Shown: positions 8,570 through 16,588 of the stretch, piece by piece
Numbering within the stretch: the first letter of the stretch is position 1
How the letters are laid out: each line of letters starts with the position of its first letter
Virus record (IMG/VR): IMGVR_UViG_3300022868_000023
Location: 1 to 52,921 of that record
Length of the DNA: 52,921 bases
Reading direction: 5' to 3' (one strand)
From: a virus
Translations under genes and position numbers: made by a program
Notes under the pieces: generated by a model
What the model was told of the DNA's origin: nothing
The model's input: only the letters and a program-made list of their open reading frames with translations
Database searches by the model: none

Positions 8570-9964
8570 CTATAAGACATCACCCTGATCCTCCGGTTCT
8601 TCGGGCACATCATCGCCCCCTCCCCCAGCAAGACGATTCGTCAGCCTCTCCGGCGCTTCAGAACCCGTCAGCGTGCCAACTCTTTGTCTCAATACCTCAA
8701 CGCCACCAGGGGCAGCCAAGTGCTTCAGCAAGCGGACGGGTATTTTGCAGACCTCGTAGCCTATGGGTTTTAAATCCAATACCGCGCGGTTCTCGTCTAT
8801 CGTCCTGTCCTGGGAATATTGCGCGTATTCTTGCACGCTTATTGCCCTATCAGTGGGAATGACGTTCGGCGACTTGGCCAGGAAATCATCACCGTAGAAT
8901 TGCCGCATTACCAGCGTCCACTGGGCAGCAAAGCTGTCTAGTATGGGTTGCGTAGTGTTCTGGGCAAAACTTGCCAATACAGCATACAGATTCTCGCTGG
9001 CTACTTCGCCCGTTACTAAGCCGTTTGGTATGCCAAAAATCTGGTAAATCTGTCCACGGTTGAATTCGCGACTGAGCCGCAGTTGCATCTCCTCCATTGA
9101 CTGTTGGATAATTTCAACAGAGAGGTCTCCACCACGAACGATGGCCGATGCGCGACCTTGCCCAAATTGCTCGTGGATTGCCTCTTTAGCCTCAACAAAA
9201 TCAGTATCAGAGATTTCAGGTGGCAACGACAAAATAGCGGTCGGTACAGCGTTGTCTTCGCCATAGAACTGCTGTTCCCAATCTGCCTGGGCCAAGTCTG
9301 TTCTAATAGGCGAAAGCGCTGCTGTCAGGCTGCTGAGTCCCTCCCAATAGCTCCAGAAATTCGGGAAGCGCAGACAGAATACGTTCTCGCCAGGCAACTG
9401 GTGCTTCTGCCCGTCAATGGTAATGACGTAATCAATGATAATGCGCCCTGTTATCCGCGACCTGTGCAACGTTTTGGGCAATGGAGACACTTTGTTCGAT
9501 GGCAGGGGCCAAAGTTCCACCGGCTCGCCACGGCCTATCTTGGGCGTTGAGATAAAAATGTGTGCGTTCCCACGTAGAAGATACCAGCCCAAAGTATATC
9601 GCGCGATATAGTCGTAGCTGAACATATCGTTCGGCATACGAAGCAGTTTGTCGAACGCGTGGTTTGGCGTCGCAACAACTTCCCCGTCTGCCTCCTGTTT
9701 GGCCGCAAATGGCCGCGAGTCCTGGCGAGCTACCGCACTTCCAATGACACGTAACGCAGTCCAAACCGCGTATGATGTAATCGCAATAAGTTCAGCGTCA
9801 GACGAATCCACGGTTTGCCCGGCCCGCGACTCGGCCAGCTTCCCCATCAGGTTCATAATTACGCGCTGAGAACTGGTATTGCCGTGCAACGGCGCCCGCG
9901 CGTATGCCCACGCGGAAGACCAATAGTGTAACCACCGCCCTAATGTGTTGGGAGGCCCTGTCAT
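8570..9964 (-). CDS. Portal protein, HK97 family
   Basis: 464 residues to the TAG. Typical portal segments: VWTALRVIGSAVA near the N-terminus, LLRMPNDMFSYDYIARYTLGWYLLRGNA in short blocks, then GEPVELWPLPSNKV, NVFCLRFPNFW, and FGIPNGLVTGEVASENL followed by FAQNTTQPILDSF, which matches the wing/stem/clip region of HK97-type portals. The portal forms the dodecameric DNA gate at one capsid vertex. The gene ends with an acidic linker (DDVPEEPEDQG) just before the TAG; the family's usual C-terminal helical domain follows in the same frame (see 8348-8569). The start at 9964 has only a weak ribosome-binding site. Confidence 0.88.
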   Translation of the reverse strand: MTGPPNTLGRWLHYWSSAWAYARAPLHGNTSSQRVIMNLMGKLAESRAGQTVDSSDAELIAITSYAVWTALRVIGSAVARQDSRPFAAKQEADGEVVATPNHAFDKLLRMPNDMFSYDYIARYTLGWYLLRGNAHIFISTPKIGRGEPVELWPLPSNKVSPLPKTLHRSRITGRIIIDYVITIDGQKHQLPGENVFCLRFPNFWSYWEGLSSLTAALSPIRTDLAQADWEQQFYGEDNAVPTAILSLPPEISDTDFVEAKEAIHEQFGQGRASAIVRGGDLSVEIIQQSMEEMQLRLSREFNRGQIYQIFGIPNGLVTGEVASENLYAVLASFAQNTTQPILDSFAAQWTLVMRQFYGDDFLAKSPNVIPTDRAISVQEYAQYSQDRTIDENRAVLDLKPIGYEVCKIPVRLLKHLAAPGGVEVLRQRVGTLTGSEAPERLTNRLAGGGGDDVPEEPEDQGDVL

Positions 9965-10014
9965 GTTTTTCTCATAGTCTCAATGCTCTTCTTCTGACTC
10001 TAAGTAATCAGACT

Positions 10015-10734
10015 TTAGCATTTCCTATATTGTTCGTTGAAGTTCAATGTCGCGTTGCACTTCTCGCAGATATAATTCCCAACAGTTGTTGCCCCGCAAT
10101 GCCAACATTCCCGTGTAAGATTCTGCAACTCTTTCTCTGGCAAACGGTTGCCACCACAGAACTTGCAGGTGTGGCTATTCCAATCGCATAGAGCGCCGCA
10201 CCAAGGACACAAACGCGCCTTGGGCTGGCTTACAAAGCCCACGTCGCCCAACATTGCACCCCAATCAGGCACGCGTTCCTCATTCGTGGTGAAGCAGAAA
10301 CCTGGCCCTAGCAGCAACGTAACCTTTATTGCAGGCCATGTCTCGCTGTTAAGGGTGCGGTCAATGCCCACTAACCATCCAGTCCACTTAGCGCGCTCTA
10401 CAGCCTTGTCCAACAAATCTGTTCCACCGCCACATTGCGGGCAAGTCAAAACGCCTGTTGTATAGGTCGTGCCACAATAACGACAAACATGCCCCCATCC
10501 AATGTCGCGGTAGCCAATATGCGAACCGCATTCTAGGTGGTTCATCGTTGCCGCGCTGTAGCCAAGTTCCAGTTCCATGTGCGCGGTTACGCCCGTAGAA
10601 ACTAGGGCAAACGAGCCGTCAAATGTTGGCATTCTTACCGTATCGTTTTCAACGCTTAGGTTGGCCGCATATATGTGGCTCCCCAAGAACTTGCCACCAA
10701 CGGGCAAAAAGTGGCGCATCTGTGTTGTCGCCAT
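10015..10734 (-). CDS. Triple zinc-ribbon protein in the packaging/head module
   Basis: 239 residues with three treble-clef/zinc-ribbon pairs: CRYCGTT...CPQCGG (about residues 85-105), CPWCGAL...CKFCGG (about 175-195) and CWHCGAT...CEKC (about 210-230). The N-terminal 80 residues are beta-rich. Start supported by AGGAGT. Its place between portal and large terminase suggests a structural or packaging role, possibly DNA or protein binding; the family is not recognised. Confidence 0.65.
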   Translation of the reverse strand: MATTQMRHFLPVGGKFLGSHIYAANLSVENDTVRMPTFDGSFALVSTGVTAHMELELGYSAATMNHLECGSHIGYRDIGWGHVCRYCGTTYTTGVLTCPQCGGGTDLLDKAVERAKWTGWLVGIDRTLNSETWPAIKVTLLLGPGFCFTTNEERVPDWGAMLGDVGFVSQPKARLCPWCGALCDWNSHTCKFCGGNRLPEKELQNLTRECWHCGATTVGNYICEKCNATLNFNEQYRKC

Positions 10735-10751
10735 GAAAAACTCCTGTTAAT

Positions 10752-11591
10752 CTATATCTCTGGCATGCAGTAACGCATTTCGGGCTTGGTGGGAATCGCG
10801 GCGGCTAAACCAGCGTAATATTGCAATAGGGCGCCGCGCCTTGCAAGCTTAATTATGCTTATCTTCTGCTTGGTTGCGTCACTGTGCTTATGGCCCAGGT
10901 GGTATTGGTTTCCCCTTTTGGCATCGCTCATCTTTTGCTTGGCCGCGAGGGTGTGGTGTTTCCCCCACATGGGATGAAGAGGGCCCTTAACGGCATCGCC
11001 TATTTTGCGTTTGTGGTCTTCGGTGAGCTTCTTGCCTAAGTGGGCCTCGCGGTTTTTGCGGTTGGCTTCTTCAGTGTGGTGTTTCCCCCACATGGGGTTG
11101 CCCTCACCCGTATTGTTATCGCTCATCTTCTGCCTAGACTCTGGGGTATGCTTATAGCCCCGGGTGTTCTGGTTGCCCATCATGCGTTCGCTTTGCTTGC
11201 GGCAAAACTCCTCAGTATGCTTGTAGCCCAGGCAATATTGATTGCCTGTCGAGGCCTCGCCTATTTTTCTCTTGTGGTCTTCTGTAAGGGTGCGCCCCCG
11301 CATCGGCGCGCCGGCGAAAGGTGCAACGTTATAGCAATTTCCCCAAAATGCATCCAAATACTCCTGCTCTATCTCTGTGAGCAGGCTGGTGTCTTCAATT
11401 ACTTCCAGGACACAGAACTCAAACGCGCCTTCACCATACTTGTTCCAGGCGCGCTGGAGATGAATGCAGTGATGCTTCCCATGGCCAAGTGCGCGGCGGT
11501 GCTCCCCCCAACGCTTCTCAATATTTATTGAACCTCCTCTATACGCTTTCCCGCTCTGGCGATGCGTAATCTTGTAAATGCCCTGAGTCAT
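10752..11591 (-). CDS. GIY-YIG homing endonuclease with NUMOD3 repeats
   Basis: 279 residues. GIYKITH and AYRGGSINIEKRWGEH are the GIY and YIG-type motifs, EIEQEYLDAF holds the catalytic Glu, CYNVA the C-terminal core motif. At least seven NUMOD3 repeats follow (for example GYKHTEEFCRKQS, GKHHTEEANRKNR). It sits 22 bases after the terminase stop in the leftward arm, with its own GGAG site. Unlike the three right-arm copies it has no structured RNA leader. Confidence 0.87.
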   Translation of the reverse strand: MTQGIYKITHRQSGKAYRGGSINIEKRWGEHRRALGHGKHHCIHLQRAWNKYGEGAFEFCVLEVIEDTSLLTEIEQEYLDAFWGNCYNVAPFAGAPMRGRTLTEDHKRKIGEASTGNQYCLGYKHTEEFCRKQSERMMGNQNTRGYKHTPESRQKMSDNNTGEGNPMWGKHHTEEANRKNREAHLGKKLTEDHKRKIGDAVKGPLHPMWGKHHTLAAKQKMSDAKRGNQYHLGHKHSDATKQKISIIKLARRGALLQYYAGLAAAIPTKPEMRYCMPEI

Positions 11592-11612
11592 ATTTTCTCC
11601 AAAAGCGGACAG

Positions 11613-13280
11613 CTAGAAAAAGTCAATGAGGACTTTGCGTGCCGGTGCGAAGGTCAGCATCAGTGCCTCAAACCGATCAGGCGAGCGCTTGAGCTTCTCC
11701 CGCAACACCCGCTTTTTTGTTACCTGGAGTCCGAAATCTGTGTTGTCATACCGCGGTGCCAAAAGTTCCTCCAACAAGAGCTCGTCGGGCGGCAGCATCG
11801 CGCCCTTGTCCGTAGCGAGCCACTCTGCCACCTCGAAATAAAGCTGATCCCGTAATCGCCGGAACTTGAGCCGCGCCTCGTTTTGCGTCGGGGTTTTCGT
11901 CGGCTTCTCGCTGACCTTCACGCCCTGAGCGCGCGCTCCTTCTTTCCGCATAGCAGGTGCGACGCCTGCACCAATCCCAATCGCGTCTACGTAGGCTACT
12001 TGTGCCCCGACGTCCTTGTAAATCTGGGTAGCCCTTAGAGCGCTCTCTCCTGTATCGACGCCCCTCCACGACAAGAGTCGCGCCACCCATCCGCCATAAC
12101 GCTTGCACAAGACTGTAGCGTCGGGGCCTTGCTCCCCAATGTCTAGCCCAATTATAGGACTCGTCCCCTCTGGTGGCTTCTCACCGTGTACTGCAACGTA
12201 AGCATCCCAGCGCGCTCTCGCAGCATCAACATCGGCCTGTGGAATAAGCTGCTGCTCTTCCTGGGACGGATACCTCGCCAATACCATATACGCGAGCTCA
12301 GGTATTTTGACCGCCCGCCATCCAGCAGCCAACGGTGCATACGTACCGCCATCGTCTCTCTTGGCAGTTGTACCCACCAAGCAATCGGGCACTTGGAAGC
12401 AATTGCTGTCCGGCTCTTCACCTTCTACCAACGGTCGAGACCACTCGTTGATGCGCCTTACGGTCGTTTCGCGAGATACTGCGCCTGGAATGATGTCTCG
12501 TCCAGTTACGACGTTGATGTGGTCCAAAGCTGAAATCTTTACGACGTTGGCCTTGCCGTCTCGTATCATTCGATATACCGCGCCCATCTTGGCACGGGGA
12601 TTGAACATGACGAGCAATCTATCGTGCGACCCGCTCATGCAGCTCTCAATCCCCCGGTAGACCTCGTCAGGGACTGCGTCGCCCTCGTCCACCACAAAGA
12701 GCAAGTGGGGACTATGCCGCCCTGAAAACTTGGCCTCTCGTTGTGCCGCTGTGCCGCTCTGGGGTATGGTCACACCTGTGAGAAAAGACGGTTCGGGTTG
12801 CGCCGATGTTGCTGTTCGCTCAATGTGCAGGTTCAATATCTTGCTGCCAGAAAAGAGCCAGGGCGACCGGTTGTTCACAGCCCCGATTTCGCCCCAAAGC
12901 AGTTGTTTCAAGTTGCGCTCTGGCGGGGCCGCAGTGCTGTAGACTTTGGAATCAGGGAACATGGTAAAGAACCACGCGCAGATGTGTGCTGCCGCAAAGG
13001 TCTTTCCTGTCGAATTGCCGCTCATGGCAATGGTTATGCGGTTATCCCTGACAGATTCCATCAGGCGCTTAATATCGTCGGTCAGCACTCCTACACCTAG
13101 CGCTTGTAAGCAAAACCCGACAGGATCGTCCACGTATTTGCTGCGCAGGGCGTCTAGGGTTTTCGCCCTGGCAGCCGCGGCGCCGCTTGGTAGAGCCACG
13201 CCCTTTTCTTTCGCTATCGCCTCGATCAGCGCGAGGTCGCGCAGCAGGCGGAGTCGATCAGTATCGTCATTCGGCATCAT
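11613..13280 (-). CDS. Terminase large subunit
   Basis: About 555 residues. The ATPase domain has a Walker A loop GNSTGKT (residues about 87-94) and Walker B LLFVVDEGD (about 190-198). A nuclease domain follows, with IGLDIGEQGPD (about 377) supplying the first acidic metal ligand and YVDAIGIGAG the second. This motor cuts and pumps phage DNA into the head. I place the start at the ATG at 13280 (or 13277) inside the upstream gene; the frame also extends two TTG codons further. The overlap with the putative small subunit and the downstream portal gene fit a packaging operon. Confidence 0.92.
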   Translation of the reverse strand: MMPNDDTDRLRLLRDLALIEAIAKEKGVALPSGAAAARAKTLDALRSKYVDDPVGFCLQALGVGVLTDDIKRLMESVRDNRITIAMSGNSTGKTFAAAHICAWFFTMFPDSKVYSTAAPPERNLKQLLWGEIGAVNNRSPWLFSGSKILNLHIERTATSAQPEPSFLTGVTIPQSGTAAQREAKFSGRHSPHLLFVVDEGDAVPDEVYRGIESCMSGSHDRLLVMFNPRAKMGAVYRMIRDGKANVVKISALDHINVVTGRDIIPGAVSRETTVRRINEWSRPLVEGEEPDSNCFQVPDCLVGTTAKRDDGGTYAPLAAGWRAVKIPELAYMVLARYPSQEEQQLIPQADVDAARARWDAYVAVHGEKPPEGTSPIIGLDIGEQGPDATVLCKRYGGWVARLLSWRGVDTGESALRATQIYKDVGAQVAYVDAIGIGAGVAPAMRKEGARAQGVKVSEKPTKTPTQNEARLKFRRLRDQLYFEVAEWLATDKGAMLPPDELLLEELLAPRYDNTDFGLQVTKKRVLREKLKRSPDRFEALMLTFAPARKVLIDFF

Positions 13281-13863
13281 CAACAACAGTAAAGGACATA
13301 GACAACTTTGCGATAGTAACCTGGTATTCGGCCTTCAGTTGTTCACTCGTCATGGTCAATAAATGTGCCACATCAGGCAGCCCCGCCGAGTCTCTCTCCA
13401 TCTGCATGCTGATGTGGACAGCCCGCAACGCAGCGGCCGATGTCTCGAAGCCCTCGAGGCGGATGTGTGCCATCCCCTTTTTTTGAAGTTCAATGAGAGA
13501 AGACTTGTGCCTGGTGAGCATCTCTTCCAGATAATCGGCCTCTGCACCCATGAGAGCGCGTCGGACGTGGTCGTCAAAAGCGCGCGAGCGAGCGGGCCAA
13601 TCAAACGCGGTTTCCCAAAACGCCCAGTCGCGTGGAACCGCGGCACGTCCTTTGTACGCGGCGAGTCGCTCAGGGTTGCGCACCATGAGCATTTGCCTGT
13701 ACGCCTTTTCACGGCTGCGCTTGCCGGGGAGTAGACTGCGCCAGAAGAAAAATGCCTCAAATGCATCATCTGGCTCGTCAGGCAACTGGTGCCAGGGCGC
13801 GGTTTCATCGCCCACGAGCAATTCTAACTTCTCTGGTGTTAGGGCAAGGGGGCTATCGGTCAC
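13267..13863 (-). CDS. Putative terminase small subunit
   Basis: 198 residues from a GTG at 13863 with TTTGGAG ahead. Helical, with a conserved-looking WPARSRAFDDHV and a coiled C-terminal half that carries the ELQKKG segment. Placed directly upstream of and overlapping the large terminase, and first gene after a strong promoter, as is usual for the DNA-recognition subunit. No clear HTH motif was seen, so the call rests mainly on position. Confidence 0.6.
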   Translation of the reverse strand: MTDSPLALTPEKLELLVGDETAPWHQLPDEPDDAFEAFFFWRSLLPGKRSREKAYRQMLMVRNPERLAAYKGRAAVPRDWAFWETAFDWPARSRAFDDHVRRALMGAEADYLEEMLTRHKSSLIELQKKGMAHIRLEGFETSAAALRAVHISMQMERDSAGLPDVAHLLTMTSEQLKAEYQVTIAKLSMSFTVVDDAE

Positions 13864-13907
13864 AAATTCTCCAAAGCGGACGCGAAGATAGACTTATAGA
13901 TTTTCGC

Positions 13908-13936
13908 ATTATACCACAGAAACGCGATTTTGTCAA
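13908..13936 (-). promoter_or_regulatory. Sigma70-like promoter of the packaging/head operon
   Basis: On the minus strand TTGACA (13936-13931), 17-base spacer, TATAAT (13913-13908). It lies 45 bases ahead of the small terminase start. The spacer is nearly the same as that ahead of the GIY-YIG RNA modules at 41969 and 47818 (shared AAATCGCG and CTGTGG blocks). Confidence 0.85.
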
Positions 13937-13976
13937 ATTGGAGAGGTCAAGTGTGCAGATATGTCAAGTAGGGGAA

Positions 13977-14507
13977 TTACAGCGACTCGACGTAGAACGG
14001 GCCACAGACACCGTTGCTGAAATATGCCGCTACTTCTAGGGCGCGGAATATCCTGGCCTCTGCTTCCAAACGGCCCGTAGATCGCAAAGCACCAAGTGCA
14101 TACTGTGCGCCACACCCCACGGCATCGTAACCGTCACGCCGCCGGAGAACCGCAAAGTCGCCGTTTACCTCATACAATTTCCCACCATACCCCATGAGGA
14201 ACTGCCCACCTACCTCTACGTTGTTCTCAATGGTCGTAAACCCACCCTGCGCTAGCAACTCGCGAACCGCGGGCACGAAGCTGGCAACCAGAAACTCCAT
14301 GCCGTCCTCGCATTCTTGCTTCGGCATAGTTAGCCCGTACTGCAACAGTTGCCCCATGCGAAAGCTGGTAGTGTACCCCATCAAAACATCGCCTACTACG
14401 AAGACTTTCCGGCCTATGCCCTGGCGGATATTCCAGCCATCAGCGGCAGCAGAATCGCCGCCCATCCAGACTTTCCCCTCTTGTTCGATGCCAATAATGC
14501 ATGTCAT
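13977..14507 (-). CDS. HslV/proteasome-like Ntn-hydrolase peptidase
   Basis: 176 residues. After removal of Met the protein starts with Thr, the nucleophile position of proteasome beta/HslV peptidases. TCIIGIEQEGKVWMGGDSAA gives the conserved strand-Asp pattern (GGDS), and RKVFVVGDVLMGYTTSFR gives the catalytic Lys and the following helix start. A late GCGAQYALGAL matches the GxGxxxAxGAL helix of this family. It is a threonine protease, possibly working in head maturation or on host proteins. It lies between the methyltransferase and the terminase operon, transcribed the same way. No HslU-like ATPase is present. Confidence 0.8.
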   Translation of the reverse strand: MTCIIGIEQEGKVWMGGDSAAADGWNIRQGIGRKVFVVGDVLMGYTTSFRMGQLLQYGLTMPKQECEDGMEFLVASFVPAVRELLAQGGFTTIENNVEVGGQFLMGYGGKLYEVNGDFAVLRRRDGYDAVGCGAQYALGALRSTGRLEAEARIFRALEVAAYFSNGVCGPFYVESL

Positions 14508-14531
14508 GCTTCTGCTCCAATCATCCTGATT

Positions 14532-14572
14532 TGTGCTACGATAATGCTCTTTTCACGCATTTACGTAGCACA
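14532..14572 (-). other. Perfect inverted repeat between methyltransferase and HslV-like gene
   Basis: TGTGCTACG (14532-14540) pairs with CGTAGCACA (14564-14572), with an inner ATGC/GCAT arm. It begins 3 bases after the methyltransferase stop. No T-run follows on the minus strand, so it is a weak terminator, RNA stabiliser or a binding site. Confidence 0.45.
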
Positions 14573-14574
14573 GA

Positions 14575-15342
14575 TTATTCCAACAATCTCAGTTGTGTGC
14601 CGGTGACTTTCGCCAGTCTCTTCTCGGACATCGCCGCGTATTCCGGATTCAGTTCGATCCCGATGTAACTACGCCCTAATTCCTTGGCAACGACGGCTGT
14701 GGTTCCGCTTCCAAGAAACGGGTCTAGGACAACATCTCCTTTGTAACTGTAGAGTTTTATCAACCTCTCTGCAATGGTTTCAGGGAAAGCGGCGGGGTGT
14801 TTCGTCGCGTTGGGTGACACAGCAGGAACACGCCAGACGCTCTTTGTCCACTGCAAGAACTCGTCTCGTTCTATGTCGCTCTCGCCCTTGGTTTCTTTCC
14901 CGTCCATCTCGTTAGAGGCCACGATGATGAGTTCGTGGACATCCCGTAGGCACGGATTAGATGCTGACATCCACGAGCCCCAGCTGGTAGCCCCAGACCC
15001 TCGCCCAGACGAGTCTTTAGCCCAGATGATATGGCCTCTAAGGTGAAACAACTCAGCCAACTGCATTGTAATGGCTGATCCCAGTGGAAGATACGGGTGA
15101 CGACCATAGCCCTGGCATACTATTACGGCAATCCTGCCATCCGGTTTCATCACCCGCTTAGCAGCCACCCAGGTTTTCATCATGTCTGCTAAGTATTTGG
15201 TGTCGTTTTCCCAATGCGAGTATTCTCTGGCGTTCAGGTACGGCGGGCTCGTTACTACTAGGTCTATACATCGCTCTGGCATTTCTTGCATTGCCGTAAC
15301 GCAATCGCCGCAGATTATGGTGTCTACAACCTTGTCAGCCAT
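14575..15342 (-). CDS. DNA methyltransferase, beta class (N4-cytosine or N6-adenine)
   Basis: 255 residues. Motif IV TSPPY lies at about residue 31 and motif I DPFLGSGTT at about residue 210, followed by GRSYIGIELNPEY; this order (IV before I) marks the beta class. TSPPY favours N4-cytosine but N6-adenine enzymes share it. It transfers a methyl group from S-adenosylmethionine to DNA, probably protecting the phage from restriction or marking regulatory sites. No target-recognition domain is obvious between the motifs and no partner restriction enzyme is seen. A GGTCTTTGTACAAAGAG palindrome lies just upstream (15353-15370). Confidence 0.88.
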   Translation of the reverse strand: MADKVVDTIICGDCVTAMQEMPERCIDLVVTSPPYLNAREYSHWENDTKYLADMMKTWVAAKRVMKPDGRIAVIVCQGYGRHPYLPLGSAITMQLAELFHLRGHIIWAKDSSGRGSGATSWGSWMSASNPCLRDVHELIIVASNEMDGKETKGESDIERDEFLQWTKSVWRVPAVSPNATKHPAAFPETIAERLIKLYSYKGDVVLDPFLGSGTTAVVAKELGRSYIGIELNPEYAAMSEKRLAKVTGTQLRLLE

Positions 15343-15369
15343 TGTCTCCCCAGGTCTTTGTACAAAGAG

Positions 15370-16257
15370 TTATTCAATCTCCCACCCTACAACATATTGT
15401 GGGCAAGTCGAGCTGTACTTGGCATCTAGCGCAGCTATCTCGCCACGGACGACCAGGAAACAGCCCTGCCACTCGCCAGTGTCAGAGTACCAGAGTCTCG
15501 TCTTGGCGCACTGAAGCGGCTGTATCGCTTCCAATAACCCCTCTTTGTCGTGTTGGGTAACGTGGGTCTCCCCGTTAGAGATGCGACGGATGAGGAAGTA
15601 GGTCTCGTCCTGTACAGGGCCAGGCGCGTGCTGTGCCGCAAGCGCCCTGTCCAGCACGTTGCCCAGCCGGTTGGGGTCATCCATGCGCCACCCCTTGCAC
15701 CCAGCCTCCCCACAATCACAGGGATACGCGTATTGGCCTAATTCATGCAGTTGTTCTACCGTCAGGCCTGAGCGTTTAGCATAGCCTTCAATGAATGCTC
15801 GTTTCGCAAGAATTTTCTCGGCGTCACCTGATACTGTGTCAACCCAGTCCGCTATGCCAAGAAGCGCATTCTGCAAGCTGGCATTTATCTCTACCCAATC
15901 GCTACATAGCAAATATTCTGTTAGATGCTTGGCCAAGGCCCCAGGGGAAAGGGTTAAACACTCCAGTGGTTTATCCTCGCGAACCTGCACCCCCTCCCTG
16001 TCCGCCAGCGCCTCATCAACCAACGTTGCCAGTTGAAGAATGCAGGCGCCTGTATTATAGCCAGGCCATGTGCCTTGGGTAAATAGATATTCCCTCATTC
16101 TGTCGGTTATTGTCATCTTCTTACCCCCTGTCATTATTGCATGGTCCAACTTCCGCGATGCTTGAGCCATGAACGCGTCCTCCCAACCGGCAAACCAGGG
16201 CTCCATCATCTCTTGGTCGCGAATCACCTGTTTAAGTTCCCTTGATATATTTATCAT
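15370..16257 (-). CDS. Hypothetical protein with a Cys-rich patch
   Basis: 295 residues, helical in the first two thirds, with YPCDCGEAGCKGWRM near residue 180 as a possible metal site and a beta-rich C-terminal domain. The start at 16257 has GGGGC ahead; an internal ATG at 16116 (MTITDRM) has a stronger GGGGGTAAGAAG site and may be the real or a second start. A perfect AGTCTTTGCGCAAAGACT palindrome lies 15 bases upstream of 16257. Confidence 0.55.
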   Translation of the reverse strand: MINISRELKQVIRDQEMMEPWFAGWEDAFMAQASRKLDHAIMTGGKKMTITDRMREYLFTQGTWPGYNTGACILQLATLVDEALADREGVQVREDKPLECLTLSPGALAKHLTEYLLCSDWVEINASLQNALLGIADWVDTVSGDAEKILAKRAFIEGYAKRSGLTVEQLHELGQYAYPCDCGEAGCKGWRMDDPNRLGNVLDRALAAQHAPGPVQDETYFLIRRISNGETHVTQHDKEGLLEAIQPLQCAKTRLWYSDTGEWQGCFLVVRGEIAALDAKYSSTCPQYVVGWEIE

Positions 16258-16289
16258 GTTGCCCCATTATTAGTCTTTGCGCAAAGACT

Positions 16290-16556
16290 TTACTCTACCC
16301 ATTCCAAGCTAATCTGATTCAGAACTGCCCGCATACGCCGTTCATCCCCTCTCCATACTGCCGACCACCTCTTCCTCCACGAACCCTGGCAATGTCTAAT
16401 ATAGCGTTGCAACAAATCGCCAAGGGGGGCACTGTATACTGGGCGCGGGAAAGTCCCTGTAAACGCCTTCGCACCACTGCCATCTACAAATGTCATTGCA
16501 ATGTCTTGCGTCTCGCCAGTATCAAACTGCTTCTTCCAATCAACAAATATTCCCAT
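16290..16556 (-). CDS. Small hypothetical protein
   Basis: 88 residues; N-terminal beta-like half (DIAMTFVDGSG) and a basic, Trp-rich C-terminal helix (WRKRWSAVWRGDERR). Strong GGAGG site. Bracketed by two copies of the AGTCTTTGCGCAAAGACT palindrome (16272-16289 downstream, 16572-16589 upstream). Unknown. Confidence 0.55.
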   Translation of the reverse strand: MGIFVDWKKQFDTGETQDIAMTFVDGSGAKAFTGTFPRPVYSAPLGDLLQRYIRHCQGSWRKRWSAVWRGDERRMRAVLNQISLEWVE

Positions 16557-16588
16557 TGCCTTGCCTCCGTTAGTCTTTGCGCAAAGAC

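Noticed and set aside
8570-8572. Genome-wide reassignment of TAG to an amino acid
   Set aside because: Many tightly packed genes, including capsid, protease and terminase, end in TAG followed at once by a new start or by unrelated sequence, so TAG works as a stop here.
11589-11615. Terminase and GIY-YIG gene as one readthrough product
   Set aside because: The endonuclease happens to be in frame after the terminase TAG, but it has its own TTGGAG site and ATG, unlike the portal extension.
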